64,000 nucleotides of DNA, taken from the NCBI RefSeq assembly GCF_049347105.1, contig NZ_CP186334.1, forward strand, positions 1,550,001 through 1,614,000, written 5' to 3'. Made by a program: the position numbers and the translations under genes. Below the pieces are notes generated by a model that searched no databases, was not told the origin of the DNA, and saw nothing but the letters and a program-made list of their open reading frames with translations. The DNA is from Gaoshiqia hydrogeniformans (GTDB taxonomy: Bacteria > Bacteroidota > Bacteroidia > Bacteroidales > Prolixibacteraceae). Positions 8,213 to 15,569 of the stretch are shown here, in pieces; positions within the stretch are counted from its first letter, which is position 1; the number at the start of each line of letters is the position of its first letter.

Positions 8213-8566
8213 ATGGCAAAAATTCGTGTTAAAGATCTGCTCATTCGCACCTACATCGGGTTCAATCCCGATGAACTGGTCAACAAGCAGGATGTGGTGA
8301 TTAACCTCGAAATAGAGGCAATCATTCCCGAAGAAGCTTTGCTGTCTGACGAACCGGAGGGAATATACGATTATAAAACCATCACCAAAAAAATTATCAG
8401 TTTCGTTCAGGACGGAAGGTTTAAATTGCTGGAAACGCTGACTAAAAACCTGCTGGACATGATCATGGAAGACGAACGGGTTGTTTGGGCCAAAGTTGAA
8501 GTGGATAAGCCTCATGCCCTGCGTTTTGCCGAATCGGTATCGTTCGAGATGGAAGCAGGCAGGTAA
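8213..8566 (+). CDS. folB: Dihydroneopterin aldolase
   Basis: 117 residues, the usual length for the tunnel-fold enzyme that converts 7,8-dihydroneopterin to 6-hydroxymethyl-dihydropterin and glycolaldehyde. The N-terminal substrate-binding segment (KDLLIRTYIGFNPDE), the YDYK segment, and the C-terminal catalytic-lysine motif VDKPHALRFAESV are all present. It lies between the FolM-like gene and folK (5-base gap to folK). Confidence 0.93.
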   Translation: MAKIRVKDLLIRTYIGFNPDELVNKQDVVINLEIEAIIPEEALLSDEPEGIYDYKTITKKIISFVQDGRFKLLETLTKNLLDMIMEDERVVWAKVEVDKPHALRFAESVSFEMEAGR

Positions 8567-8571
8567 GCGGA

Positions 8572-8967
8572 ATGGATGGCAAAATCAAGCATACCGCCAT
8601 TGTCGGGATCGGGTCGAACATCGAACCGGATAAACATATTTCACGCATGTTGACTATCCTGAAACAGGAAACCACCGTGTTGGACATTTCAAGGCTGATG
8701 AAAACAAAACCGATCGGGATCGCCGATCAGCCCTGGTTTGTAAACGGGGCAGTTAAGCTCGAAACAGATTTACCCATCGCCGATTTCCGCCAATACCTGA
8801 AACAAGTGGAAGACCGTCTGGGCCGCGACCGGAGCCAGGCTAAATTCGGGCCACGCTGCATCGACCTCGACCTGGTGGTCTGGGACGGGCAGGTGGTGGA
8901 CGATGATTATTACACCCGCGACTTTTTAAAACAAGCTGCGGCCGAACTGGGTTTCTCCGAAGAATAG
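8572..8967 (+). CDS. folK: 2-amino-4-hydroxy-6-hydroxymethyldihydropteridine pyrophosphokinase
   Basis: 131 residues. FolK transfers pyrophosphate from ATP to 6-hydroxymethyl-dihydropterin. It shows IGIGSNIEPDK-like N-terminal residues (VGIGSNIEPDKHI), LKQVEDRLGRDR and the metal-binding signature FGPRCIDLDLVVWD, where the two Asp of DLD bind magnesium. Slightly shorter than the ~150-residue average. Last gene of the pterin operon; no folP or folE is nearby. Confidence 0.93.
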   Translation: MDGKIKHTAIVGIGSNIEPDKHISRMLTILKQETTVLDISRLMKTKPIGIADQPWFVNGAVKLETDLPIADFRQYLKQVEDRLGRDRSQAKFGPRCIDLDLVVWDGQVVDDDYYTRDFLKQAAAELGFSEE

Positions 8968-9038
8968 TTTTTCCGTACAATTGCCGCTTTTGGCCCGACA
9001 CCGGTTTTTCTTTCTTTTCCGCGTCCCCTTCCTTTTTT

Positions 9039-9046
9039 TACCTTTG
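9039..9046 (+). promoter_or_regulatory. Candidate -7 box for the flavin reductase gene
   Basis: TACCTTTG matches TAnnTTTG and lies about 70 bases before the ATG at 9115. No matching -33 element is evident. Confidence 0.35.
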
Positions 9047-9114
9047 CATCAAATGAAATTTGTGTCGGACCATGTCGCTAACATGTATTCGCCACCTGAA
9101 ACTTACATCTTGAA

Positions 9115-9696
9115 ATGGCAAAAATAAACTGGAAACCCGGAACCATGATTTACCCGTTGCCGGCCGTGTTGGTCAGCTGCGGCGAAACACCCGAAGAGTA
9201 TAACCTGCTGACCATTTCATGGACAGGCACGATCTGCAGCGATCCGCCCATGTGTTACATCTCGGTCCGTCCATCGCGCCATTCGTACGAAATTATTAAA
9301 CGTACCGGCGAATACGTCATTAACCTCACCACCGAAGAGCTGGCCAGGGCGGCCGACTGGTGCGGCGTTCGTTCAGGGGCCAAGTTCGATAAGTGGAAAG
9401 AAACGGGCTTGACTCCCCTCCCGGCCAGCATCGTTAAAGCGCCCGTGGTCGCCGAAGCGCCTGTAAGCATCGAGTGTAAGGTCAAAGAAATTATTCCGCT
9501 TGGAACACACGACATGTTCATTTCGGAGGTGGTGAACGTGATGGCCGACGATCGTTTTATCGACCCGGAAACCGGCGCCTTCAGCCTGAAAAAGTCCGAT
9601 CCTATTTGTTACGTGCATGGTCACTATTTCAAAACGGGCGACCCGATCGGGAAGTTCGGATGGTCGGTGGAGAAGAAAAAGAAGAAGAAAAAATAA
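9115..9696 (+). CDS. Flavin reductase-like FMN-binding protein
   Basis: 193 residues of the split-barrel flavin reductase/flavoredoxin family. The N-terminus MAKINWKPGTMIYPLPAVLVSCG and the ISWTGTICSDPPMCYISVRPSRHSY segment form the FMN site. GEYVINLTTEELARAADWCG and the late PICYVHGHYFKTG are typical of the archaeal/Bacteroidota flavoredoxin-like group. The tail is a run of lysines (residues ~186-193). It has its own -7 box and no obvious partner gene. Physiological substrate unknown. Confidence 0.88.
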   Translation: MAKINWKPGTMIYPLPAVLVSCGETPEEYNLLTISWTGTICSDPPMCYISVRPSRHSYEIIKRTGEYVINLTTEELARAADWCGVRSGAKFDKWKETGLTPLPASIVKAPVVAEAPVSIECKVKEIIPLGTHDMFISEVVNVMADDRFIDPETGAFSLKKSDPICYVHGHYFKTGDPIGKFGWSVEKKKKKKK

Positions 9697-9789
9697 AGCC
9701 GGTGAACCATTTTAAGAGTTTTCTGTAATATTCTGAAGTATATCGAAACATATCCTGAAAAGATATCCTGAAAACTTAAAAACAAGAAG

Positions 9790-11895
9790 ATGAAAACAAC
9801 TTACCGGGTATTTATATCCCTATTACTGATGACAACGATGATGAGAACACAAGCAGAGACGAAGAAAAATCCCTTACTGGAACCATTTCGCACGCCGTAT
9901 AAAACGGCTCCTTTTTCACAGATTAAGAACGAACATTACCTGCCGGCTTTCAATGCATCCATTGCTGAGGCAAAAACTGAAATTCAGGCCGTAATCGAAA
10001 ATCCGCAAGCTCCTGATTTTAAAAACACCATTGAAGCGATGGATCGGGGCGCCCAGCGTCTGGGAATCATCCGAAAAATCTTTTTTAACCTGAACTCGGC
10101 CGAAACCAACGACGAGATGCAGCAAATTGCCCAGGAAGTGGCTCCGCTGTTGTCGGAATTCAGTAACGACATCAGCCTGAATGAAGACTTGTTTGCACGG
10201 GTAAAAGCAGTTTATGAACAAAAAGACCGGCTTGGCTTAAATGCCGAGCAGCAAACCCTGCTCGAAAATACCTACCAGAGTTTTGTACGCAACGGCGCGA
10301 ACCTGACTCCGGAGCAAAAGGAACGCTACCGCGAAATTACCACGGAACTAAGTAAAATTGGCTTGCAGTTTCAGCAAAACGTGCTGGCCGAAACCAATGC
10401 TTTTGAATTACACATCACCAGCGAAACCGACTTGTCGGGATTACCCGACTTTGCCCGCGAAGCAGCGGCTTTAACGGCAAAAGAAAAAAATAAGGAAGGC
10501 TGGGTCTTTACCCTGCAATACCCCAGTTATGTCCCTTTCATGAAATATGCCGATCGTCGCGAACTCCGGGAGAAAATGGCCCGCGCGTTCGGCAGCAAAG
10601 GAAATCAGGATAACGAGTACGATAACAAGGAAATCATCAAAAAGCTGGTAGATCTGAACCTGGAAAAAGCCAAACTGCTGGGCTATCCCAACCATGCGGC
10701 CTTTAAGTTGAACCGCCGGATGGCCGAAACACCGGAACGGGTAACCGACTTTATGAATGAGCTGCATGTGGCTTCGCGCCCCTTTGCTGAAAAAGAATTT
10801 GCCGAAGTGCAGGCTTTCGCCGAAGAAACCGGCTTTAAAGGGAAAATTCAACGCTGGGACTGGACTTATTATTCCGAGAAACTGAAAAATGCCCGTTATG
10901 GATTCAACGAAGAAGAAGTGAAACCCTACTTTAAACTCGAGAACGTCATTAATGGCGTGTTTGACCTGGCCCGCGAACTTTACCGGCTGGAACTGAAAGA
11001 AAACAAAGCCATCGATGTCTATCATCCGGATGTGAAAGCCTACGAGGTGTATGACACTAAGGGTGAATTTATTTCGGTGCTTTACCTCGATTTTTTTCCC
11101 CGCGAGGGAAAACGCTCGGGCGCCTGGATGACCGATTATCACGACCAGTATATGGAAGACGGTCAAAATATCCGCCCGCATGTGAGCATTGTTACCAACT
11201 TTACCAAACCCACCGAAACCCGGCCGTCGCTGCTCACCTTTGATGAGGTAACCACCTTCCTGCACGAGTTTGGACATGCCCTGCACGGGATGCTCAGCCA
11301 GTGCCTGTACAGCGGAACTTCGGGCACCAACGTGTTTTGGGATTTTGTGGAACTCCCGTCTCAGATACACGAAAACTGGGCCTACGAAAAAGAATGGCTC
11401 GACCGTTTTGCCGCACATTATGAAACCGGCGAAAAATTACCCGAAGAGTTAATCCATAAGCTCGTTGCTGCCAAAAACTTCCAGGCCGGTTACCTGTCTG
11501 AACGTCAGCTAAGCTTCGGCATGCTCGACCTGGCTTACTATTCAATCGAAGCTCCGTTGAGTGAAAACATCACCGACTTCGAAACAAAAGCCATGCAGCC
11601 TACCGAACTATTCGATCCGGTAGATGGTTTGCTGATGAGTACCTCGTTCTCTCATATTTTTGCCGGGGGATACGATGCCGGTTATTACAGTTACAAATGG
11701 GCCGAAGTGCTTGATGCCGATGCCTTCTCGGTTTTTAAGACAAACGGGATCTTCGATCAAAAAACCGCCGATGCTTTCCGCACCCACATCCTCGAAAGAG
11801 GCGGAAGCGAACACCCGATGGTCCTCTACAAACGTTTTCGCGGACAGGAACCAACCATCGATGCCCTGCTGGAACGCAGCGGACTGAAAGATTGA
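9790..11895 (+). CDS. M3-family metallopeptidase (peptidyl-dipeptidase Dcp-like)
   Basis: 701 residues with an N-terminal signal peptide (about 1-22), so periplasmic or secreted. The zinc site HEFGHALHG begins at His492 (His492, Glu493, His496), and the third ligand Glu follows in the next helix (FVELPSQIHENW). The rest is the helical M3 scaffold with the substrate-binding segment GGYDAGYYSYKWAEVLDAD, close to E. coli Dcp and OpdA. Members release dipeptides or cut short peptides. The name dcp is plausible but not proven. Confidence 0.92.
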   Translation: MKTTYRVFISLLLMTTMMRTQAETKKNPLLEPFRTPYKTAPFSQIKNEHYLPAFNASIAEAKTEIQAVIENPQAPDFKNTIEAMDRGAQRLGIIRKIFFNLNSAETNDEMQQIAQEVAPLLSEFSNDISLNEDLFARVKAVYEQKDRLGLNAEQQTLLENTYQSFVRNGANLTPEQKERYREITTELSKIGLQFQQNVLAETNAFELHITSETDLSGLPDFAREAAALTAKEKNKEGWVFTLQYPSYVPFMKYADRRELREKMARAFGSKGNQDNEYDNKEIIKKLVDLNLEKAKLLGYPNHAAFKLNRRMAETPERVTDFMNELHVASRPFAEKEFAEVQAFAEETGFKGKIQRWDWTYYSEKLKNARYGFNEEEVKPYFKLENVINGVFDLARELYRLELKENKAIDVYHPDVKAYEVYDTKGEFISVLYLDFFPREGKRSGAWMTDYHDQYMEDGQNIRPHVSIVTNFTKPTETRPSLLTFDEVTTFLHEFGHALHGMLSQCLYSGTSGTNVFWDFVELPSQIHENWAYEKEWLDRFAAHYETGEKLPEELIHKLVAAKNFQAGYLSERQLSFGMLDLAYYSIEAPLSENITDFETKAMQPTELFDPVDGLLMSTSFSHIFAGGYDAGYYSYKWAEVLDADAFSVFKTNGIFDQKTADAFRTHILERGGSEHPMVLYKRFRGQEPTIDALLERSGLKD

Positions 11896-11943
11896 TGCGA
11901 ACCCAAAAACACTCCTGTACTGATGAATAAACGAACAGGCAAG

Positions 11944-11985
11944 ATCATTTCTGAAAGGCCCCGATAAAGGCTTTTCAGAAATGAT
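11944..11985 (+). terminator. Long hairpin after the M3 peptidase gene
   Basis: A 17-bp stem (11944-11960 with 11969-11985, one G-U pair) closes an 8-base loop, 48 bases after the peptidase stop. No T-run follows, so it is either a weak terminator or a 3'-end stabilising structure. Confidence 0.45.
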
Positions 11986-12607
11986 GGCTTACCCGTTAAG
12001 GATGGTTATGTTGCATGGACAGTCAAAAGACATATTTAGATATTAAAATGCTGCTCCCGAAAGAAAGACAGCTATGTGAAAATATCAGTCTGCAAGATAG
12101 TCGCAACACCTTTGGGTGGAATGGGTGGGTTCCGGTTACCTTCTGTAAAAGGCTGATGAACCGGTTTTGCACAGTAATCAACAAGTATTGTTAGGCTCTT
12201 GCATATTTTGATAAATCCCGGGATATCTTTTTTACTTAGTGATATATGATTTCTTCACGATATCTTCAACCACCGGCTTTTCATTGGTAAAAAGATAGGC
12301 AACCAGGCCGCCCGGTAACTGTTCCTGAAAAATAACTCAAACTCGCTAAGGCTTAATGGATATTTTACTTTACTATAAATCACTATTTTGCAATTAACGA
12401 TTTGAAGAAAGGTGATTTAAATTTAAAATTTTTCATTTTCACCAAATTTTGTTTGGCTGTAATTTTTTTGGCATACGTTCTTGCTGATTATTCAAATTTT
12501 CTCTTTTCAATAAGATCTTTTCCTAAAGGTGTTGGGAGCTATTATTCACAAAAATAAGCTCCGCGTTTGGAGTGAATAGATGCAGGAGAAGACTATTGGA
12601 GTGATTT
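11986..12607. other. Gene-poor AT-rich border of the polysaccharide locus
   Basis: Between the peptidase and the first fucosidase I see no intact gene. A 59-codon plus-strand frame (12015-12194) has no recognisable features and is probably chance. A sigma-factor relic on the minus strand is listed separately. GGAGCT (12536) and AGCTCC (12559) make a weak hairpin downstream of the fucosidase gene. Confidence 0.4.
12232..12352 (-). pseudogene. Relic of an ECF sigma factor N-terminus (frameshifted)
   Basis: Two minus-strand frames join into the start of an ECF sigma region 2. The upstream frame reads LSEFELFFRNSYRAA. After a frameshift near 12310, the other frame reads LVAYLFTNEKPVVEDIVKKS and then stops at 12232. 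The order matches the FexxFRxxY...LxxYAxxFxxDxxxAEDIVQExF pattern of Bacteroidota ECF factors such as the two intact ones in this window. Nothing of region 4 remains. It points the same way as the neighbouring sus loci, so it may be the head of a lost third locus. Judged by eye, moderate certainty. Confidence 0.45.
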
Positions 12608-13984
12608 TTAATTGGTAACGATGGGCAAACCTTCCAGTCCAACACGAATCACACTGATAAATGCATCGGGGGCCTCGCGGGGAAGGTACACGTTCAAAGT
12701 TCTTTTTTTTCTCCGGGTTTTCAGATCCGTCCTCCCTTCAGGTGAGAGTAAATGAACGGACTGAATCGTATTGTGAATTCCATTAATCTTCAATTGTCGG
12801 TTCAAAGGCCATTTTTCGACAAACAGATAAACAGCAGAATTTCCATTGGGGAGAAGTTTTGTGGAACTTTTGCCCCACGGGAAGGCTTCAAACAAACTGT
12901 TGTTGGTTCCGTATATTGCTTCACCATAAAGGCTTAACCACTTTCCCATTTCTTTTAGCCTGATGGCGCTTTCTTCCGGAATCCGCCCTGTTCCATCGGG
13001 GCCCACATTCAGCAAAAAATTACCGCCTTTGTGTACAATATCCACTAGTTTCATCAGCAGGTCTTTGGTCGATTTCCAGTTATGATCGTAGCTGCGGAAA
13101 CCCCAGGTGTCGTTTATGGTCATGCAGGTTTCAAAAGCCTGATCCTGAATGGTTCCGGGAATTGACTGTTCGGGTGTACCATAGTCGCCTTTCCCGCCGC
13201 CAATGCGGTCGTTAATAAGGCAATGAGGCTGAAGCGTGCGGATGAGCGAAACAAGAGAATCGCCTTTTAATAGTTCGTACCGGTTGACTTTTTCAAAAGA
13301 TCCGCCTCCGTCGAACCATGCTACGGAAACCGGGCCGTAGTTACCCATCAGTTCCCGAATTTGGGCCAGTTGATAATCGGCATACTTTGAAATATCGGCA
13401 TCGGGATTCGGATTGCCATGAAAGTTCGACCCCAAATTGGAATAGTTTGCCGGGAACTCCGGATGGTGCCAGTCGGACAGCGAATAATACAAGCCTAAAT
13501 GAAGATTATTTTCTTTGCACGATTCGGCCAACTCTTTAACAACATCCCGTCCAAATGGCGTGTAATCAACTATGTTATAATCTGTTAATCCGGACTTAAA
13601 CATGCAAAAACCATCGTGATGTTTGGTGGTAAAAACAAGGTATTTCATTCCGGCATCTTTCGCCAGTTCCACCCATTCGTCGGCATTGAAATTCGTCGGG
13701 TTCCAGTTTTTGCAGATTTCTTCGTATTCCGAAGAGGGGATTTTTCCGGAGAGCATGATCCATTCTGCATTTCCTCCCGGCTTTTGTCCTTTGTAAATTC
13801 CCCCCAGTTCGGCATAAGGCCCCCAGTGGATGAACATCCCGAATTTTAATTGGCGAAACTGTTCCAAACGATTCGTCAGGCTATGATTATTGGATGGAAT
13901 TTGTGTGTTTTGGGCAAAGATGCCAATCATGCCGGAACTCAAATAAAATAGAGTAAGAAAAATAAGGCGGTTTAAAAATTTCAT
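12608..13984 (-). CDS. Alpha-L-fucosidase, GH29 (first copy)
   Basis: 458 residues with a signal peptide (about 1-24). GH29 enzymes are retaining alpha-L-fucosidases. The barrel carries KFGMFIHWGPYAELGG (48-62), TTKHHDGFCMF (119-129), LGLYYSLSDWHHPEFP (163-178) and the nucleophile Asp225 in VAWFDGGG. The HH of KHHDGF contacts fucose in known structures. It is the last gene of the locus, about 164 bases after the second GH29. The two copies differ clearly in length of loops and motif context (WFDGG against WFDLN), so they probably act on different linkages. Confidence 0.93.
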   Translation of the reverse strand: MKFLNRLIFLTLFYLSSGMIGIFAQNTQIPSNNHSLTNRLEQFRQLKFGMFIHWGPYAELGGIYKGQKPGGNAEWIMLSGKIPSSEYEEICKNWNPTNFNADEWVELAKDAGMKYLVFTTKHHDGFCMFKSGLTDYNIVDYTPFGRDVVKELAESCKENNLHLGLYYSLSDWHHPEFPANYSNLGSNFHGNPNPDADISKYADYQLAQIRELMGNYGPVSVAWFDGGGSFEKVNRYELLKGDSLVSLIRTLQPHCLINDRIGGGKGDYGTPEQSIPGTIQDQAFETCMTINDTWGFRSYDHNWKSTKDLLMKLVDIVHKGGNFLLNVGPDGTGRIPEESAIRLKEMGKWLSLYGEAIYGTNNSLFEAFPWGKSSTKLLPNGNSAVYLFVEKWPLNRQLKINGIHNTIQSVHLLSPEGRTDLKTRRKKRTLNVYLPREAPDAFISVIRVGLEGLPIVTN

Positions 13985-14148
13985 CAGTATGTTTTTTAGG
14001 TTTAAATCACAAGCTTTATTTCATCCGTATAAATTTTTAAAGTCATTTTCCATAATTCCCGTATCAAAGTCATTACTTTAATATGCTTATCAACGGAATG
14101 GAATAGCCATTTGTACATTTTCGGTTTGCGTGGGCTTTGCACTCGTGG

Positions 14149-15537
14149 TTATTTCACCTGAAGTTTGAAGATCCAGGCAATTTTACAAGCCGGGTTGTTT
14201 TGTAATGCTTTAGGTATATTTATAATAATCCCTTTCCCATTTGTTTCCCATTTTAATGGGGAAGTATGACCCAGCATAAAAATCTGGCTTTTGGACAAAG
14301 GCTGAAAGGATGAAATTGCCACTTTTGAAGGCATTGTTTTTTCTTCTTTGTCGGACAGGTATATTGCATAAACGACGTTGTCCTTTTGGGTAAATGCAAG
14401 TTTTGTTTCGTGATACGGCTTGACCGTTTTGGTGCCATAAATTGCCTCCCCGTTAATTTTCATCCAATTCCCAATTTCTTTTAACCGGTCGTAGGCAACC
14501 GGATCGAGTTCCCCATTGGCATCGGGCCCGATATTGAGCAAAAGATTTCCGCCCCGCGAAACCACCTGCACCAAGGTCTGAATAAGTTGATGGGCCGATT
14601 TGTAATTGTCATTCTTTCGGTACGACCACTGGTTGCCTATCGTCATGCAGGTTTCCCAGGGATAATCAAGCGCTTCTTCCGGAACTTCCTGTTCGGGAGT
14701 CCGGTAATTTTCATACAGGCCATTGCTGGCTCTCACCACCATCATCGTTCCGGGTTGGCAACTACGAAGCATTGATGCAATTTGGGGCCAGTCCACTTTT
14801 TTCTCCCGCGATATCTCGTTCAAATCAAACCAGAACAAATCGATGCTCCCATAGCCGGTAGCAAGTTCTTCCAGTTGATGGTACATAAACGAGTTGTAAC
14901 CTTCCCATTTCTCCGGATATTTTTCCGGCGAATAATTGACCTGGCGGTCGGTCGGGGGGAAATAATCCCACCAGTAATCTTTGTGGTTCCAGTCGCTTGT
15001 TGAATAATAGGCTCCAATCATAAAACCGTCGTTGCGAAAGCTGTTAAAAATTTCTTTCGCGATATTTGCTTTTGGATGCGCATGAAACGGGCAGCCGGGC
15101 GATGTAATCCGGTAATCGCTCAACCGGGTATCGAACATCGAGAAACCGTCGTGGTGCTTGGTGGTGAACACCACGTATTTCATTCCTGCGTTGCGGGCTG
15201 CGGCAGACCATTTCTCCGGAGCAAATTTTATCGGATTAAAACTTGTTTTCAGGTTTTCGTACTCGTTTTTATACTCGAAATAACTTTTGTCCTTTGGCCT
15301 GGAAATCCATGTTTTGTCTTCAGGGCAAATGCTCCACGATTCTATTATCCCCCATTGGCTGTATGTTCCCCAATGGATAAACAAGCCAAATTTCAGGTCC
15401 TGCCATTCCTTGATCGTTTGAATAACTTTCTCATCATCAGGCAAAAGATAGGGGGTCGTTGTTTTATGCTGTGCAATTCCAAGGTGGACAAACAGATGGA
15501 ATAGCAGAAAAAATAAAAGTGCAGTTTTTTTATTCAT
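14149..15537 (-). CDS. Alpha-L-fucosidase, GH29 (second copy)
   Basis: 462 residues with a signal peptide (about 1-22). Motifs are KFGLFIHWGTYSQWG (49-63), TTKHHDGFSMF (125-135), GAYYSTSDWNHKDYW (175-189), and the putative nucleophile Asp238 in LFWFDLNE. The aromatic insertion after the fourth strand (DYWWDYFPPTDRQVNY) is absent from the other copy. It sits 32 bases after the beta-helix gene and before the other GH29, consistent with one transcript. Activity on sulfated or branched fucosides is an inference from the neighbouring sulfatases. Confidence 0.92.
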   Translation of the reverse strand: MNKKTALLFFLLFHLFVHLGIAQHKTTTPYLLPDDEKVIQTIKEWQDLKFGLFIHWGTYSQWGIIESWSICPEDKTWISRPKDKSYFEYKNEYENLKTSFNPIKFAPEKWSAAARNAGMKYVVFTTKHHDGFSMFDTRLSDYRITSPGCPFHAHPKANIAKEIFNSFRNDGFMIGAYYSTSDWNHKDYWWDYFPPTDRQVNYSPEKYPEKWEGYNSFMYHQLEELATGYGSIDLFWFDLNEISREKKVDWPQIASMLRSCQPGTMMVVRASNGLYENYRTPEQEVPEEALDYPWETCMTIGNQWSYRKNDNYKSAHQLIQTLVQVVSRGGNLLLNIGPDANGELDPVAYDRLKEIGNWMKINGEAIYGTKTVKPYHETKLAFTQKDNVVYAIYLSDKEEKTMPSKVAISSFQPLSKSQIFMLGHTSPLKWETNGKGIIINIPKALQNNPACKIAWIFKLQVK

Positions 15538-15569
15538 ATATCTGTTTTTTATGGTTGCTATATTGGAAA

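Noticed and set aside
10471..11418. Long minus-strand frame inside the M3 peptidase gene
   Set aside because: It is the shadow of a high-quality plus-strand coding region carrying the HEFGH zinc motif.
12015..12194. 59-codon plus-strand frame in the gap before the fucosidases
   Set aside because: No family features, no promoter, odd Cys/Trp content; likely chance.
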